A stretch of DNA of 58,951 nucleotides from JACQXM01 sp964569425 (GTDB lineage Bacteria; Planctomycetota; Phycisphaerae; UBA1845): positions 1 through 58,951 of the forward strand of contig CAZMVD010000013.1 of NCBI GenBank assembly GCA_964569425.1, in the 5' to 3' direction. Position 1 is the first letter of the stretch, and each line of letters opens with the position of its first letter. This document shows, piece after piece, positions 43,196 to 51,260 of this stretch. The translations under genes and the position numbers were made by a program. The notes beneath the pieces are model-generated. The model did not search any database. It saw only the letters and a program-made list of their open reading frames with translations, and had not been told where the DNA came from.

Positions 43196-43450
43196 TCAGT
43201 CCGCATCCTTGGTCAATACGCGGAGGTAGGCGTGGTAGGCGTACACGCGATCGCGCTGCTTTCCGGTCGTCTCGCGAAGCACGTTGGCCTCGGCCAGGGC
43301 GGCAATCGCCTTGGAGGCCGTGGGCTTGCTCGTCTTGAGCATCTGAGTGACCTTGGACAGGGTGATCATTGGATGCGTCGGCAGTTGATCGAACAACCGA
43401 ACGGTCGGGACCGTCGCGCTCCTGGACGCCAGCAGCCGGCGGCGATCCTC
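43196..43450 (-). pseudogene. Fic protein C-terminal remnant (winged helix only)
   Basis: The reading frame encodes EDRRRLLASRSATVPTVRLF followed by a winged helix with SKPTASKAIAALAEANVLRE and TTGKQRDRVYAYHAYLRVL, the hallmark C-terminal tail of Fic (AMPylase-fold) proteins. Just upstream the frame is closed by a TAG at 43451-43453 and then by another stop, although RRTLVE before it still resembles Fic sequence. The catalytic H-P-F-x-x-G-N domain is absent. This is a decayed or truncated fic gene next to a mobile element, rather than a functional 66-residue protein. No ATG start is available. Confidence 0.75.
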
Positions 43451-43564
43451 CTATTCGACCAATGTCCGTCGCTAGTAAAGAAGTCTTCTCTAGCGTCGGC
43501 CGCTGGTCAAGTTCCCTTTACTTGGCAGGGAGGCGGTAGCACACCGTGCTGCGTGCGCTGCTTC

Positions 43565-43608
43565 GATTCACCAGCGCCTGACATCCCACCGGCCGCAGCG
43601 CGGAGGGT
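43565..43608 (+). repeat. 44-bp direct repeat, upstream copy
   Basis: A 44-base segment ending CGCAGCGCGGAGGGT that recurs at 44439-44482 with a single mismatch (CCAGCG versus CCACCG). The two copies bracket the RAYT gene and its hairpins. Confidence 0.85.
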
Positions 43609-43618
43609 CAGGCGGGAC

Positions 43619-43635
43619 CGGCCCCTAAGGGGCCG
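43619..43635. repeat. REP-like hairpin
   Basis: CGGCCCC and GGGGCCG around a TAA loop, a perfect 7-bp stem upstream of the RAYT gene. Confidence 0.7.
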
Positions 43636-43645
43636 CGGGTTGTAG

Positions 43646-43692
43646 CCACGGGTGGAGCGGGTTCGCCGAAGGCGAACGAGCGGAACCCGTGG
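43646..43692. repeat. REP-like composite hairpin
   Basis: Outer arms CCACGGGT (43646-43653) and ACCCGTGG (43685-43692) enclose an inner perfect hairpin GTTCGCC-GAA-GGCGAAC (43661-43677). The same outer arms recur at 44247-44306. Confidence 0.75.
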
Positions 43693-43716
43693 ATGTCGTT
43701 GCGGTCCATTGTATAC

Positions 43717-43733
43717 TCGCCCCGAAGGGGCGA
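43717..43733. repeat. REP-like hairpin just upstream of the transposase start
   Basis: TCGCCCC and GGGGCGA around a GAA loop, ending 9 bases before the transposase ATG and immediately before its AAGGAAA ribosome-binding site. It could modulate translation. Confidence 0.65.
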
Positions 43734-43742
43734 AGGAAAGCG

Positions 43743-44195
43743 ATGCCCGGGACGTACTCGCAGATTCTGCTTCACATCGTCTTTTCGACGAAGGGCCGAG
43801 CGGCCTTCATCAAGCCGGAATTGCAAAGACGACTCTATGAGTACATCGGCGGTATCGTTCGCGCGGAGCAAGGCACTCTCAACGCCATCGGGGGAATGCC
43901 TGACCACGTTCATTTACTGCTGCGCTGGCGAACGGATGGAACGATTGCCGACCTCATGCGGACGGTGAAGTCCCGGTCTTCCTTCTGGGTGCATCAAACC
44001 TTTCCTGCGTTCGCCGCGTTCGCGTGGCAAGAGGGATACGCCGCCTTCTCCGTCAGCAAGTCCGCCGAGGCGGACGTCAAAGCGTATATTGAGAAGCAAA
44101 TCGAACACCACCAGAGGCGGGACTTTCAGGAGGAACTGCTCGCGTTACTGCGGGCCCATGGGGTGAGCTTCGATCCGCGTTACGTCTTCGATTGA
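43743..44195 (+). CDS. REP-associated tyrosine transposase (IS200-like, Y1_Tnp)
   Basis: A 150-residue Y1 HUH transposase from the ATG at 43743, with AAGGAAA upstream. The start YSQILLHIVFSTKGR is typical of the family. The HUH metal motif is H55-V-H57 in GMPDHVHLLLRW, and the catalytic tyrosine is probably Y115 in VKAYIEKQIEHHQRR, with Q119 as the third ligand. It nicks and rejoins single-stranded DNA at palindromes. It is intact and surrounded by matching hairpins, as expected for a RAYT. The gene has no partner orfB. Confidence 0.93.
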   Translation: MPGTYSQILLHIVFSTKGRAAFIKPELQRRLYEYIGGIVRAEQGTLNAIGGMPDHVHLLLRWRTDGTIADLMRTVKSRSSFWVHQTFPAFAAFAWQEGYAAFSVSKSAEADVKAYIEKQIEHHQRRDFQEELLALLRAHGVSFDPRYVFD

Positions 44196-44208
44196 GGCAT
44201 CGTCGTCC

Positions 44209-44227
44209 TCTGCCCCGCCGGGGCAGA
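44209..44227. repeat. REP-like hairpin downstream of the transposase
   Basis: TCTGCCCC and GGGGCAGA around a GCC loop, a perfect 8-bp stem starting 13 bases after the transposase stop. Confidence 0.7.
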
Positions 44228-44246
44228 AAGGCCCTCGCCCCTCATA

Positions 44247-44306
44247 CCACGGGTTCCGTTCGCTCATGCAAGGCCCGCCTGCGGCGGGGGCGAACTCCAC
44301 CCGTGG
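44247..44306. repeat. REP-like composite hairpin
   Basis: Outer arms CCACGGGT (44247-44254) and ACCCGTGG (44299-44306) enclose an inner hairpin CCCGCC-TGC-GGCGGG (44274-44288). It matches the architecture of 43646-43692. Confidence 0.75.
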
Positions 44307-44317
44307 CTATATACCCG

Positions 44318-44332
44318 GGCCCCGCCGGGGCC
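44318..44332. repeat. REP-like hairpin
   Basis: GGCCCC and GGGGCC around a GCC loop, a perfect 6-bp stem. Confidence 0.6.
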
Positions 44333-44438
44333 AATACGATCCAGAACTCGCCACCACGCCGACCGGCTTCCCGAATGGGACGCTTCGAACACTCCGGCGG
44401 CTGGCTGTGAAGGAAGTCGCTGTTCACGCACAGCGTCG

Positions 44439-44482
44439 GCGATTCACCACCGCCTGACATCCCACCGGCCGCAGCGCGGAGG
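44439..44482 (+). repeat. 44-bp direct repeat, downstream copy
   Basis: Second copy of the 44-base segment at 43565-43608, 43 of 44 positions identical. It ends 63 bases from the stop of the radical SAM gene. Confidence 0.85.
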
Positions 44483-44545
44483 GTGGGGCGGGAGCGAATG
44501 GCCGCGGCAGAATCGGGCCACACCCCAGTTGGCAGGTATGCCGCT

Positions 44546-46429
44546 CTACACGGCGACGGCCTTGGGAACCGGCACGTTGATGTGCGTGAACACATCCTCG
44601 TACTGACGATGCAGGTAGTCGTCCGGCGCGCCGCCGTGGAGGTGGTGCCAGGGGAAGACCTCGTCCGCGGGGCGCTCGCGGTGGGCGTAGAAGGCGGGGT
44701 CGATGCCGGTGCGGTCGAACGCCGCACGCCACAACTCGGGCTTGAAGCATTCATCCCAGCCGTCGAAGCGGGCGCCAAGGCGATACGCGGCTTCAACCGT
44801 GTCGGCGAGCCGCCGGTCGCCGCGAGCGAAGACACCTTCGAGGATCGAGCGCTCGACGTTGTGCGTCTTGAGCTTGATGGAGCCGCGCGGTTTGCCCGCT
44901 CCCTTACGGTCGCGTCTCGGATGGGAATCGCGGTGCGGACTCGACGAGCCGCGGTATGCGCCGTCGCGCACCAGGGCGGCCATGCGGCGGCGGGCTTCGT
45001 GAAAGTACTCGGCCGGCGGCTGGGCGGCCCATTGGAACGGGGTGTAGGGCTTGGGGACCAGCCAGCCGACGCTGGCGTTGACCTGCGCGGCCGGCTTGCC
45101 CAGTTCGCGGCGCGCTTCGCTGACCTTGCGGCTGAGGTTCACGATGCCGTCGATATCCTCCGGCCGCTCCCCGGGGAAGCCGCACATGAAATACAGTTTG
45201 ATGCTCCGCCAGCCGGCGCGGTAGGCCTGCTTGACGCCGTCGAGCAGGTTGCCGTCGGTGACCAGCTTGCGGATGGCGGCGCGAAGGTCGTCGTTGGCCG
45301 CCTCGACGGCCATGGTCAGCCCGCTCTTGCGCACCTGGTTGACCATCCAGGGGATGTTCTGGAGCATTTTGTCGACGCGCAGCGAGGGCACGGAGATATT
45401 GACGCGGCGCGGGCCGAAACGTTCGTTGACGCGCTCGGCGAGTTCACGGAGGTCGGGATAATCGGCGGTGGAAAGGGAAAGCAGGCCGAGTTCGTCGATG
45501 CCGGTGGCGGCGTACATCTCCTCGGCCATGTCGAGGATCTTGTTCACCGTACGCACGCGCAGGGGCCGCTTGGTGTAGCCGGCATGGCAGAAGCGGCAGC
45601 GCTGCGGACAGCCGCGCATGATCTCGATGGCGATGCGGTCGTGGACGACTTCCACGTAAGGCACAAGCGGCCGCAAGGGGAAGGGCGCCGCGTCGAAGTC
45701 GTCCGTCTGACAGCGGACAATGGACGAGGGAATGGTGGCCAGGGTCGGCTTCACCGCACGGACGGTGCCGTCCGGCTGGTAGGTCACGTCGTAGAGCGAA
45801 GGCGCGTAGATCCACTCGAAGCGCTCGGCCATCAGGCGGATCATGTCGCGGCGGCGCACGCCGTTGGCCTTGAACTCGCGGTAACTTTCGAGGATGGCGG
45901 CCATCGAAGCTTCGCCGTCGCCCAGCACGACAAGGTCGAGGAAGGGCGCCACCGGTTCCGGGTTGTCCGCCTGTGGTCCGCCGGCGATGACAAGCGGGTG
46001 GCAGTCATCGCGCTCAGCGGCGCGCAGCGGGATGCCCGCAAGGTCGAGTATCTGCAGGACGGAGGTGAAGGCCATTTCGTATTGCAACGAGACGGCGAGG
46101 ATATCGGCGGAAGCGACGGGCTGGCGCGTGTCCCAGGTGAATAGCGGGATGTTCTTGCGGCGCATGACTTCTTCGGCATCGAGCCACGGACAGAAAACGC
46201 GCTCCGCGCAACAACGCGGCGTGTGGTTGATGAGCCAGTAGAGAATCTGGCAGCCGAGGTGGCTCATGCCGATGGTGTATGCATCAGGAAAGGCGACGGC
46301 GACGCGCACCTCGGCCTGTTCCCATTCGCCCAAGCGCGCGAGCTGGTTGATTTCCCCGCCGATGTATTGACCAGGCTGATTAACAAACGGCAGCAATTCC
46401 CGGCTGATGCGATAACGCAAGGATTCCAA
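44546..46429 (-). CDS. B12-binding-domain radical SAM protein (TIGR03960-like)
   Basis: A 627-residue protein. The N-terminal 180 residues resemble the cobalamin-binding-type domain of this subgroup (AFPDAYTIGMSHLGCQILYW, LVIAGGPQADNPEPVAPFLD, VVLGDGEAS). The radical SAM core follows, with the cluster motif C274-x3-C278-x2-C281 in MRGCPQRCRFCHAGY. Downstream landmarks are ISVPSLRVDKML, YFMCGFPGERPEDIDGIV and VSEARRELGKPAAQVNASVG. The best match is the TIGR03960 group, members of which are often fused to or followed by a DUF2344 domain. That domain is absent here. Reaction unknown; RNA modification is a common suggestion. Divergent from the prepilin-like gene. Confidence 0.9.
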   Translation of the reverse strand: MESLRYRISRELLPFVNQPGQYIGGEINQLARLGEWEQAEVRVAVAFPDAYTIGMSHLGCQILYWLINHTPRCCAERVFCPWLDAEEVMRRKNIPLFTWDTRQPVASADILAVSLQYEMAFTSVLQILDLAGIPLRAAERDDCHPLVIAGGPQADNPEPVAPFLDLVVLGDGEASMAAILESYREFKANGVRRRDMIRLMAERFEWIYAPSLYDVTYQPDGTVRAVKPTLATIPSSIVRCQTDDFDAAPFPLRPLVPYVEVVHDRIAIEIMRGCPQRCRFCHAGYTKRPLRVRTVNKILDMAEEMYAATGIDELGLLSLSTADYPDLRELAERVNERFGPRRVNISVPSLRVDKMLQNIPWMVNQVRKSGLTMAVEAANDDLRAAIRKLVTDGNLLDGVKQAYRAGWRSIKLYFMCGFPGERPEDIDGIVNLSRKVSEARRELGKPAAQVNASVGWLVPKPYTPFQWAAQPPAEYFHEARRRMAALVRDGAYRGSSSPHRDSHPRRDRKGAGKPRGSIKLKTHNVERSILEGVFARGDRRLADTVEAAYRLGARFDGWDECFKPELWRAAFDRTGIDPAFYAHRERPADEVFPWHHLHGGAPDDYLHRQYEDVFTHINVPVPKAVAV

Positions 46430-46484
46430 ATTTTCACTCCAAATCTAATTTGTGAAGTTCTGCAATCGCACAAATGTTTTTTTC

Positions 46485-46514
46485 TTGCCAAGATCTTGCC
46501 GACGACGCTATTAT
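46485..46514 (+). promoter_or_regulatory. Predicted promoter of the prepilin-like gene
   Basis: TTGCCA (46485-46490) and TATTAT (46509-46514) are separated by 18 bases in a locally AT-rich stretch. Each box matches five of six consensus positions. The ATG is about 140 bases downstream, leaving a long leader. Confidence 0.6.
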
Positions 46515-46655
46515 AGCGTTCGCGCCACAATAGCCAAGGTGCGTCGGCTTGTCGGCGTGCGTCAATAGAGTTGAACCGAAAGGCGAACGATAAACCATTG
46601 AGGTCCGTAAAAATCATTGCGAACTCGTCTGTTTCGGTGTAGGCTTGAGGTGGAC

Positions 46656-47570
46656 ATGAAGAGGACCGTCCGCCCAGTTTGGGTTTCGCCCCGTGCGAGC
46701 GCGGTTGTGCGGCGGCGAGCGACGTCGTTGATCGAGATGCTCGTGGTGATTTCGATCATCGCGATCTTGGCGACGATGCTTCTGCCGTCGTTGAGCCGTT
46801 CTATTCGCTTGGCGCATGCCACGGTCTGCAAGCACAACCTGCGCAGTCTCCATCAAGGTCTATACTCCTATCGGATTGAGAACAGCGGCTGGCTGCCCAC
46901 AGAAATAACTCCGCCGAGTCCGCCGGTCACCGCTTCCACAACCTCGGCACGGGCGGGCGCTGCTGCACCGGAAACATGGTTTCAGAAGTTGTATCCCACC
47001 TATTTGACCGATCCGGCGCTGCTGACCTGTCCGGAGGATCCATTCCGCTTTCGTTTGTCGCGTAGTGACAACATCTGGGAGGACCCCAACATTGCGGACT
47101 ATCCCAGCTTCGGCATGAACGGCCTGTTGACCAGCGGCGCGGGCGGCGTGCTCGCGGACTTGGACCATAACGCGCCGACTCGGCCGGGAAACACCATACT
47201 GATGGCCGATCTCGGTCCGGATCAGGGCGAGCGAAGTAAGGCACGGTCCGCGCAGTCCGTCAAAGGGCCCAAACGCAACAAGAGCATGCTCCCGTGGGAC
47301 GACGGGTTCGACGCATTCTCACAGCAACGCACCTCTCCCTGGTTGACGACGCGACACGGCCATGGCATCAACGTACTGACGCTCGACGGCGGCGTGCGTA
47401 GCGCCCGAACGACGCACGTGCTCAGCAATCCGGTGGTGTTCTTCTATCCGGACTGCTATTCCGGCGGGTGCACCTTCTGCCTGCTGGGCAACGAATCTCG
47501 TGCCATTTCCCATTATTCTTTTGCCCGGGATTCGCTTTTCTGGTGGACCGGGCCGCTTAAGCTCGAATAG
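46656..47570 (+). CDS. Type II secretion/prepilin-like protein with H-X9-DG motif
   Basis: A 304-residue protein from the ATG at 46656, preceded by GAGGTGG. The N-terminal type IV prepilin signal is RRRATSLIEMLVVISIIAIL, with the conserved Glu at +5 and an Ala in place of the usual Gly at -1, so processing could be less efficient. The body has the planctomycetal features of this class: C-P-E-D-P near residue 127 and, towards the C-terminus, H-G-H-G-I-N-V-L-T-L-D-G, the H-X9-DG motif. Proteins of this kind occur in large families in Planctomycetota and are thought to be pseudopilins. Their individual functions are unknown. Confidence 0.9.
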   Translation: MKRTVRPVWVSPRASAVVRRRATSLIEMLVVISIIAILATMLLPSLSRSIRLAHATVCKHNLRSLHQGLYSYRIENSGWLPTEITPPSPPVTASTTSARAGAAAPETWFQKLYPTYLTDPALLTCPEDPFRFRLSRSDNIWEDPNIADYPSFGMNGLLTSGAGGVLADLDHNAPTRPGNTILMADLGPDQGERSKARSAQSVKGPKRNKSMLPWDDGFDAFSQQRTSPWLTTRHGHGINVLTLDGGVRSARTTHVLSNPVVFFYPDCYSGGCTFCLLGNESRAISHYSFARDSLFWWTGPLKLE

Positions 47571-47623
47571 AATTGGCCGGCGGTTTTGCGGCACTTTTCT
47601 TTCTGAAGGGTCTGGCTGCGCCC

Positions 47624-48100
47624 ATGGTGCGGATCGTACAACCTCGCTCGGCCTATCGGGCCGCGGTGATAACGATGCTCTCCGTCATTATCGCTGCCTC
47701 GGTGGTTTTTCTGGTCCTGCGCTCATTCGGCGCTGAAGAGCCGCCGCAGGCACACCAGCGCACCCTGCTGGACGTCACGCTCCTTTGGCGGTGCGAGAGC
47801 GGCCATACGTTCATGGAGCCCGGCGTAGCGCATCCGCGCACCTGTCCTTTTTGCCTCGGACCGGCACATGCCGTGGCCGAAGGGTTCTTCTGCACGAGCC
47901 ACGGGGCGCAGGTTGTCACCGTCAAGTTCGCGGCCGACGAAAACGGAGAGCTGGTCATGTCGGAATGGCGCGTGGGCGGCCAGGCGTGGCAGCCCGCCGA
48001 TCAGGCGCTGACCTGCCCACGCTGCGGCCGGGTACTGGTTCGCAAGCCCAAGGATCCGTTTGAAGGCGTGGTGCGGCCGAAACGCCGGGAAAACAGATAG
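47624..48100 (+). CDS. Membrane-anchored protein with zinc-ribbon-like cysteine pairs
   Basis: A 158-residue protein from the ATG at 47624; a TTG at 47573 would extend it. One N-terminal membrane helix (VITMLSVIIAASVVFLVL) is followed by three Cys-containing units: C-E-S-G-H, C-P-F-C and C-P-R-C. The latter two are spaced as in zinc ribbons (RTCPFCLGPAH, TCPRCGRVLVRK). No family recognised. It follows the prepilin-like gene by 53 bases in the same orientation and may share its transcript. Confidence 0.7.
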   Translation: MVRIVQPRSAYRAAVITMLSVIIAASVVFLVLRSFGAEEPPQAHQRTLLDVTLLWRCESGHTFMEPGVAHPRTCPFCLGPAHAVAEGFFCTSHGAQVVTVKFAADENGELVMSEWRVGGQAWQPADQALTCPRCGRVLVRKPKDPFEGVVRPKRRENR

Positions 48101-48126
48101 CAAGTCAGGCCGGCGAACATAAAAAG

Positions 48127-48375
48127 TCAACGCAATTCGCGATGGCGGTAGAGCCCTTCCCGCGGGGCGAGGCGGCGAAGTTCACGGTCGATTTCCCGGC
48201 GAATGCGAAGTCGAAGCCAGAGGCGTTGCCACCACCTCGCAGCGGCCAAGCGCTCCGCGTAGCGTAGGTGCACCGTGTCGCGGACCCGGCGGTACTCGGA
48301 CTGTGCAATCCACTTGGGTCCCTCGGCGATAATCCGATCGTCGGGCGGATGCTTATCGCGTGGCGGCGTTTTCAT
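48127..48375 (-). CDS. Small basic protein, unrecognised
   Basis: An 82-residue arginine-rich protein from the ATG at 48375. It contains YRRVRDTVHLRYAERLAAAR and WLRLRIRREIDRELRRLAP, consistent with two amphipathic helices. The frame has high GC at third positions, which supports coding, but no family is recognised and the ribosome-binding site is weak. Confidence 0.5.
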   Translation of the reverse strand: MKTPPRDKHPPDDRIIAEGPKWIAQSEYRRVRDTVHLRYAERLAAARWWQRLWLRLRIRREIDRELRRLAPREGLYRHRELR

Positions 48376-48471
48376 GGTCGGTAGAGTACTCCAAATTCGC
48401 ACGGATACGTTCTGCCCCGGCGGGCGACTGCGGCAACAGACATGGCGTGGTGGCGCACGTGTCCGTACGCA

Positions 48472-49341
48472 TTATAGCCGCACGGCCGCCGGGTCGTCAT
48501 CGATGACCAGCGCCGCGCGGGCACGGTCGATCCATCCGCGCTGTCCGTCGGGCAGTTCGATGTTCCACCAGGTGCCGCGCCGTTCGCGCAGGGTAAACTC
48601 CGTGCCGGGCTGTAACGGCTGCTCGAACTGTCGCTGGTACCCAGCGCCAGGCCCCTTGTAGACGACGACGTCCATATCGAGCACCACGCCCGGCGGCGAG
48701 GTGCGTTCGAGCCACCTTTGGGTGCTGAGCGATGCGGTCAGCCCGAGCGATGCGATCACACATGCGCCCGCGGCCAGGAGCCATGCGCGTCGGCGACGGA
48801 AGACCCGGACGGTCAGCAGCACCCAGGTCATCGCAAAGAGCGCCACCGCCGCTCGTTTCCTGCCGGTCGGCGAAGTCTCGAAATGCCAGAAAAACACATT
48901 GCGAAGCAGGGTACCGGCGCGCCCCGCGGCAATGTTCGTCAGTCTTCTCGATCGTGCTTCCGCCAGGTTGTCGGCCAGCAGCGAATCGCGCGGCATCAGC
49001 CGCTGGGCACGTCGGTAATGAAGAATGGCCCGCCCGAGGTCGCCGGCTTGCAGGTAGCAGTTACCAATGTTGTATTCCAGGCGACCATTCTCGACGTCGG
49101 ATGCGATCCCCTCGAACCGTTGCGCGGCGGCGAGATATAGCAGCCGCGCCTGGTCGCGCTGCTCCACCTGGATTTCCTGCGCACGGTCGAAGTCGGCCAG
49201 GGCGGCCTCGAACTGCGCTCGATGACCGGCAGACGCGGCCAGCGGCACCGTGGACTCCACCGCCCGGATCGGCATGGCCGCGACGATTAACAAGCCAACA
49301 CCACAGGCCGCCAGCATGAGCCGGCGTGGGAAAGAACGCAT
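48472..49341 (-). CDS. batE: BatE-like protein: TPR and C-terminal SH3 domain
   Basis: A 289-residue protein. I chose the ATG at 49341, which has AAGG upstream and gives a signal peptide (MRSFPRRLMLAACGVGLLIV). An ATG at 49464 overlaps the batD stop (ATGA) but adds 41 residues whose codons lack the usual GC-rich third positions. A TPR pair lies at about 65-125 (LEYNIGNCYLQAGDLGRAIL, HYRRAQRLMPRDSLL), then two membrane helices (about 155-195), then an SH3-like domain (VVYKGPGAGYQRQF, WWNIELPDGQRGWI). This is the BatE layout. It ends the bat operon. Confidence 0.82.
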   Translation of the reverse strand: MRSFPRRLMLAACGVGLLIVAAMPIRAVESTVPLAASAGHRAQFEAALADFDRAQEIQVEQRDQARLLYLAAAQRFEGIASDVENGRLEYNIGNCYLQAGDLGRAILHYRRAQRLMPRDSLLADNLAEARSRRLTNIAAGRAGTLLRNVFFWHFETSPTGRKRAAVALFAMTWVLLTVRVFRRRRAWLLAAGACVIASLGLTASLSTQRWLERTSPPGVVLDMDVVVYKGPGAGYQRQFEQPLQPGTEFTLRERRGTWWNIELPDGQRGWIDRARAALVIDDDPAAVRL

Positions 49342-49460
49342 CAGCCTTGCCTGTCGTTCCTTCGATCTGCCGCCCAGCCAATCGGACCGGGCCTCAGGAT
49401 ACGCCCCCGCAATGGCCGCCTTTCCGTGATCGCTCCGCGCACTTTGTGATCCTCGGCCGC

Positions 49461-51260
49461 TCATGTTCGCTTTACCGCCTGTTCCAACTTCTCGATCCAT
49501 TGGCGGGCGCGCGCCGCGGCGTCAGTAAGTGCCGCACTGTCCCGTGCGCCGGGGGCGTAGCGCACGGCATCGCATGATTCAAGAAATCCGCGCACCTCGC
49601 TCACCAGGTCGATACTCAATCCGTTGGCCGCAAGCACTTCCCCGATCTCACGGGGGGTCATCAGTCCAGGCGGCAGATCGAATCGGTCACAGACGTAACC
49701 GGTCACGGCGCGGGCCAAACGCTGCCAACCTTCGGGGTCGTCGCCCCTGGCGGCGCCATCGCGCAACAGGCGTTCGGCCCGGGCCCGCGCTCCGCGGCGC
49801 CGAGCCCACGCCGGATCACGGCGCAGGCGTGAGCGATGCCGCGCCGTCAGCAGAATGAGCAGGAAGGCGACGGGTGCCCCCGCAACCGTACCCAACTCCA
49901 CGGCTTCGATACGCGGCGATTGATCAACCAGCACCAGATCGGAATTGACGTGATTGGGCGCGATCCCGCCGGCCAGCCTGGTTAGTGCCAAACCCGCGTC
50001 ACGTTTCGAGGCGTTGTCGACGAGGTGCGAATCCCCGCCGCCGACGGGCGGATCCACGACAATGTCGATCGGGTCGCTGGTCAGCGTTACATAGTTCTGG
50101 CGGCGTGGATCGAAATAGGACCAGGCGATCGGCGGAATCGATTGTGCCCCTTGTTGCCGGGGGAATATGGCACGATGAAATACTTTGGATGCGCGAACCA
50201 CGTCGCCCACCAGTTCCTCGGCGGCGTAGTCAAACCGGCCCGCGAGTTCCGGCTGCCGGGTTAAGTCCGGCCCCGCCGCACTCTCCAGCGGCGCACCGGT
50301 AATGGTGACCGTCAGCGTGATGGGCTGCCCCTGCTCCACGCGAAGCGGCTTGGCATCGACCGCCATGGCGTATTCGCCGATCGATCCGGTGTAACTCGGC
50401 GGGCGCCCCTCGGCCGGTGGCGCCTTGACCAGAACGGTAACTGCGTCGGCACGGGTCGTCTCGCGCCGGGACTCGGCCACCTCCAGGTCACCGAAGAACC
50501 CGCGACGCAGGCGCAGCGGATAATTGGCGCGCAGGAAGACGGGGCCGACCAACGCCTCTCCCGGCTCGTCGGCCCGGATGGACTTGGTCACACGAAAGAT
50601 TTCATAGGCGTGGGTTTGGCCCGCGGAATCGCGCAAACGCTGCTCGCTTTTGCTCACCTGTCCGCCGGCGAACACACTGAGCTGAGACTCTCGCACCGAC
50701 AACACATCGCGCAGTAGATCGATATTGTACGTTCGACCTTCGATGTTCACCTTTCGCATACCGATGGTCAGCGTCGTGGTGTACGACTGCGTGAGGTAGA
50801 CCGTCGTCGGAGCGACCTCGATTTCAGCAAACATCACCTGATCCCCGCGCGGCAGCGAAGTGATCTGGCTTGCCCGAACGACAATCTCGATGGGGTCGGT
50901 CTGCCAGGTGCGTCCCTCGGCACTGACGGTCACCGGCCCCAGCGTATAGGTGCCTTCCTTCAGCGCGGTCAGACGCATCGGCCAGGTGTAGGTGGTGACC
51001 TGGGTGCGGCGCCCCTGCACGATGGAAGTTTGCGCGAAGACCGACGGCGATGTCCCGGCCAGTTCGAGTCTGAGTCCGTCGGGCATCGCCGTCGATGGCG
51101 CGTCCGGCCGGCCGATGTTCGTGCACACCAGTTGTACGTCAATAGCCTCGCCGGGCTCGAGCGCGTGCGTACCCAGACGCAGTTCCACGCCGGCGTCTTG
51201 CGCGCGCGTAACCCCTCCGGTGATACACAAGACTGCCAAGATGAGGCTGATTCGAATCAC
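49461..51260 (-). CDS. batD: BatD family protein
   Basis: A 599-residue envelope protein from a GTG at 51260 that directly abuts the stop of the preceding TPR gene. The signal peptide is ISLILAVLCITGGVTRA. It has BatD-type beta-sandwich repeats, with the family phrase TYTWPMRLTALKEGTYTLGPVTVSAEGR, VYLTQSYTTTLTIGM and YTGSIGEYAM. One membrane helix lies near residue 455 (VAGAPVAFLLILLTA), followed by a cytoplasmic helical tail (about 470-595). BatD works with the VWA proteins BatA/BatB in a membrane complex linked to stress or oxygen tolerance; the molecular role is not settled. Confidence 0.87.
   Translation of the reverse strand: MIRISLILAVLCITGGVTRAQDAGVELRLGTHALEPGEAIDVQLVCTNIGRPDAPSTAMPDGLRLELAGTSPSVFAQTSIVQGRRTQVTTYTWPMRLTALKEGTYTLGPVTVSAEGRTWQTDPIEIVVRASQITSLPRGDQVMFAEIEVAPTTVYLTQSYTTTLTIGMRKVNIEGRTYNIDLLRDVLSVRESQLSVFAGGQVSKSEQRLRDSAGQTHAYEIFRVTKSIRADEPGEALVGPVFLRANYPLRLRRGFFGDLEVAESRRETTRADAVTVLVKAPPAEGRPPSYTGSIGEYAMAVDAKPLRVEQGQPITLTVTITGAPLESAAGPDLTRQPELAGRFDYAAEELVGDVVRASKVFHRAIFPRQQGAQSIPPIAWSYFDPRRQNYVTLTSDPIDIVVDPPVGGGDSHLVDNASKRDAGLALTRLAGGIAPNHVNSDLVLVDQSPRIEAVELGTVAGAPVAFLLILLTARHRSRLRRDPAWARRRGARARAERLLRDGAARGDDPEGWQRLARAVTGYVCDRFDLPPGLMTPREIGEVLAANGLSIDLVSEVRGFLESCDAVRYAPGARDSAALTDAAARARQWIEKLEQAVKRT

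Larger units (their letters stand above)
43565..44482. mobile_element. RAYT transposase unit bracketed by 44-bp direct repeats
   Basis: A 918-base unit with near-identical 44-bp direct repeats at both ends, a Y1 (HUH) transposase gene, and six GC-rich hairpins in the two flanks. Two of these share an outer CCACGGGT/ACCCGTGG arm. This is the organisation of REP-associated tyrosine transposases, which act on such palindromes. The exact mobile boundaries are not proven. Confidence 0.65.

Noticed and set aside
49342..49464. 41-residue N-terminal extension of the batE-like gene
   Set aside because: Despite an ATGA overlap with batD, its codons lack the GC-rich third positions of the rest of the gene and it would bury the signal peptide.
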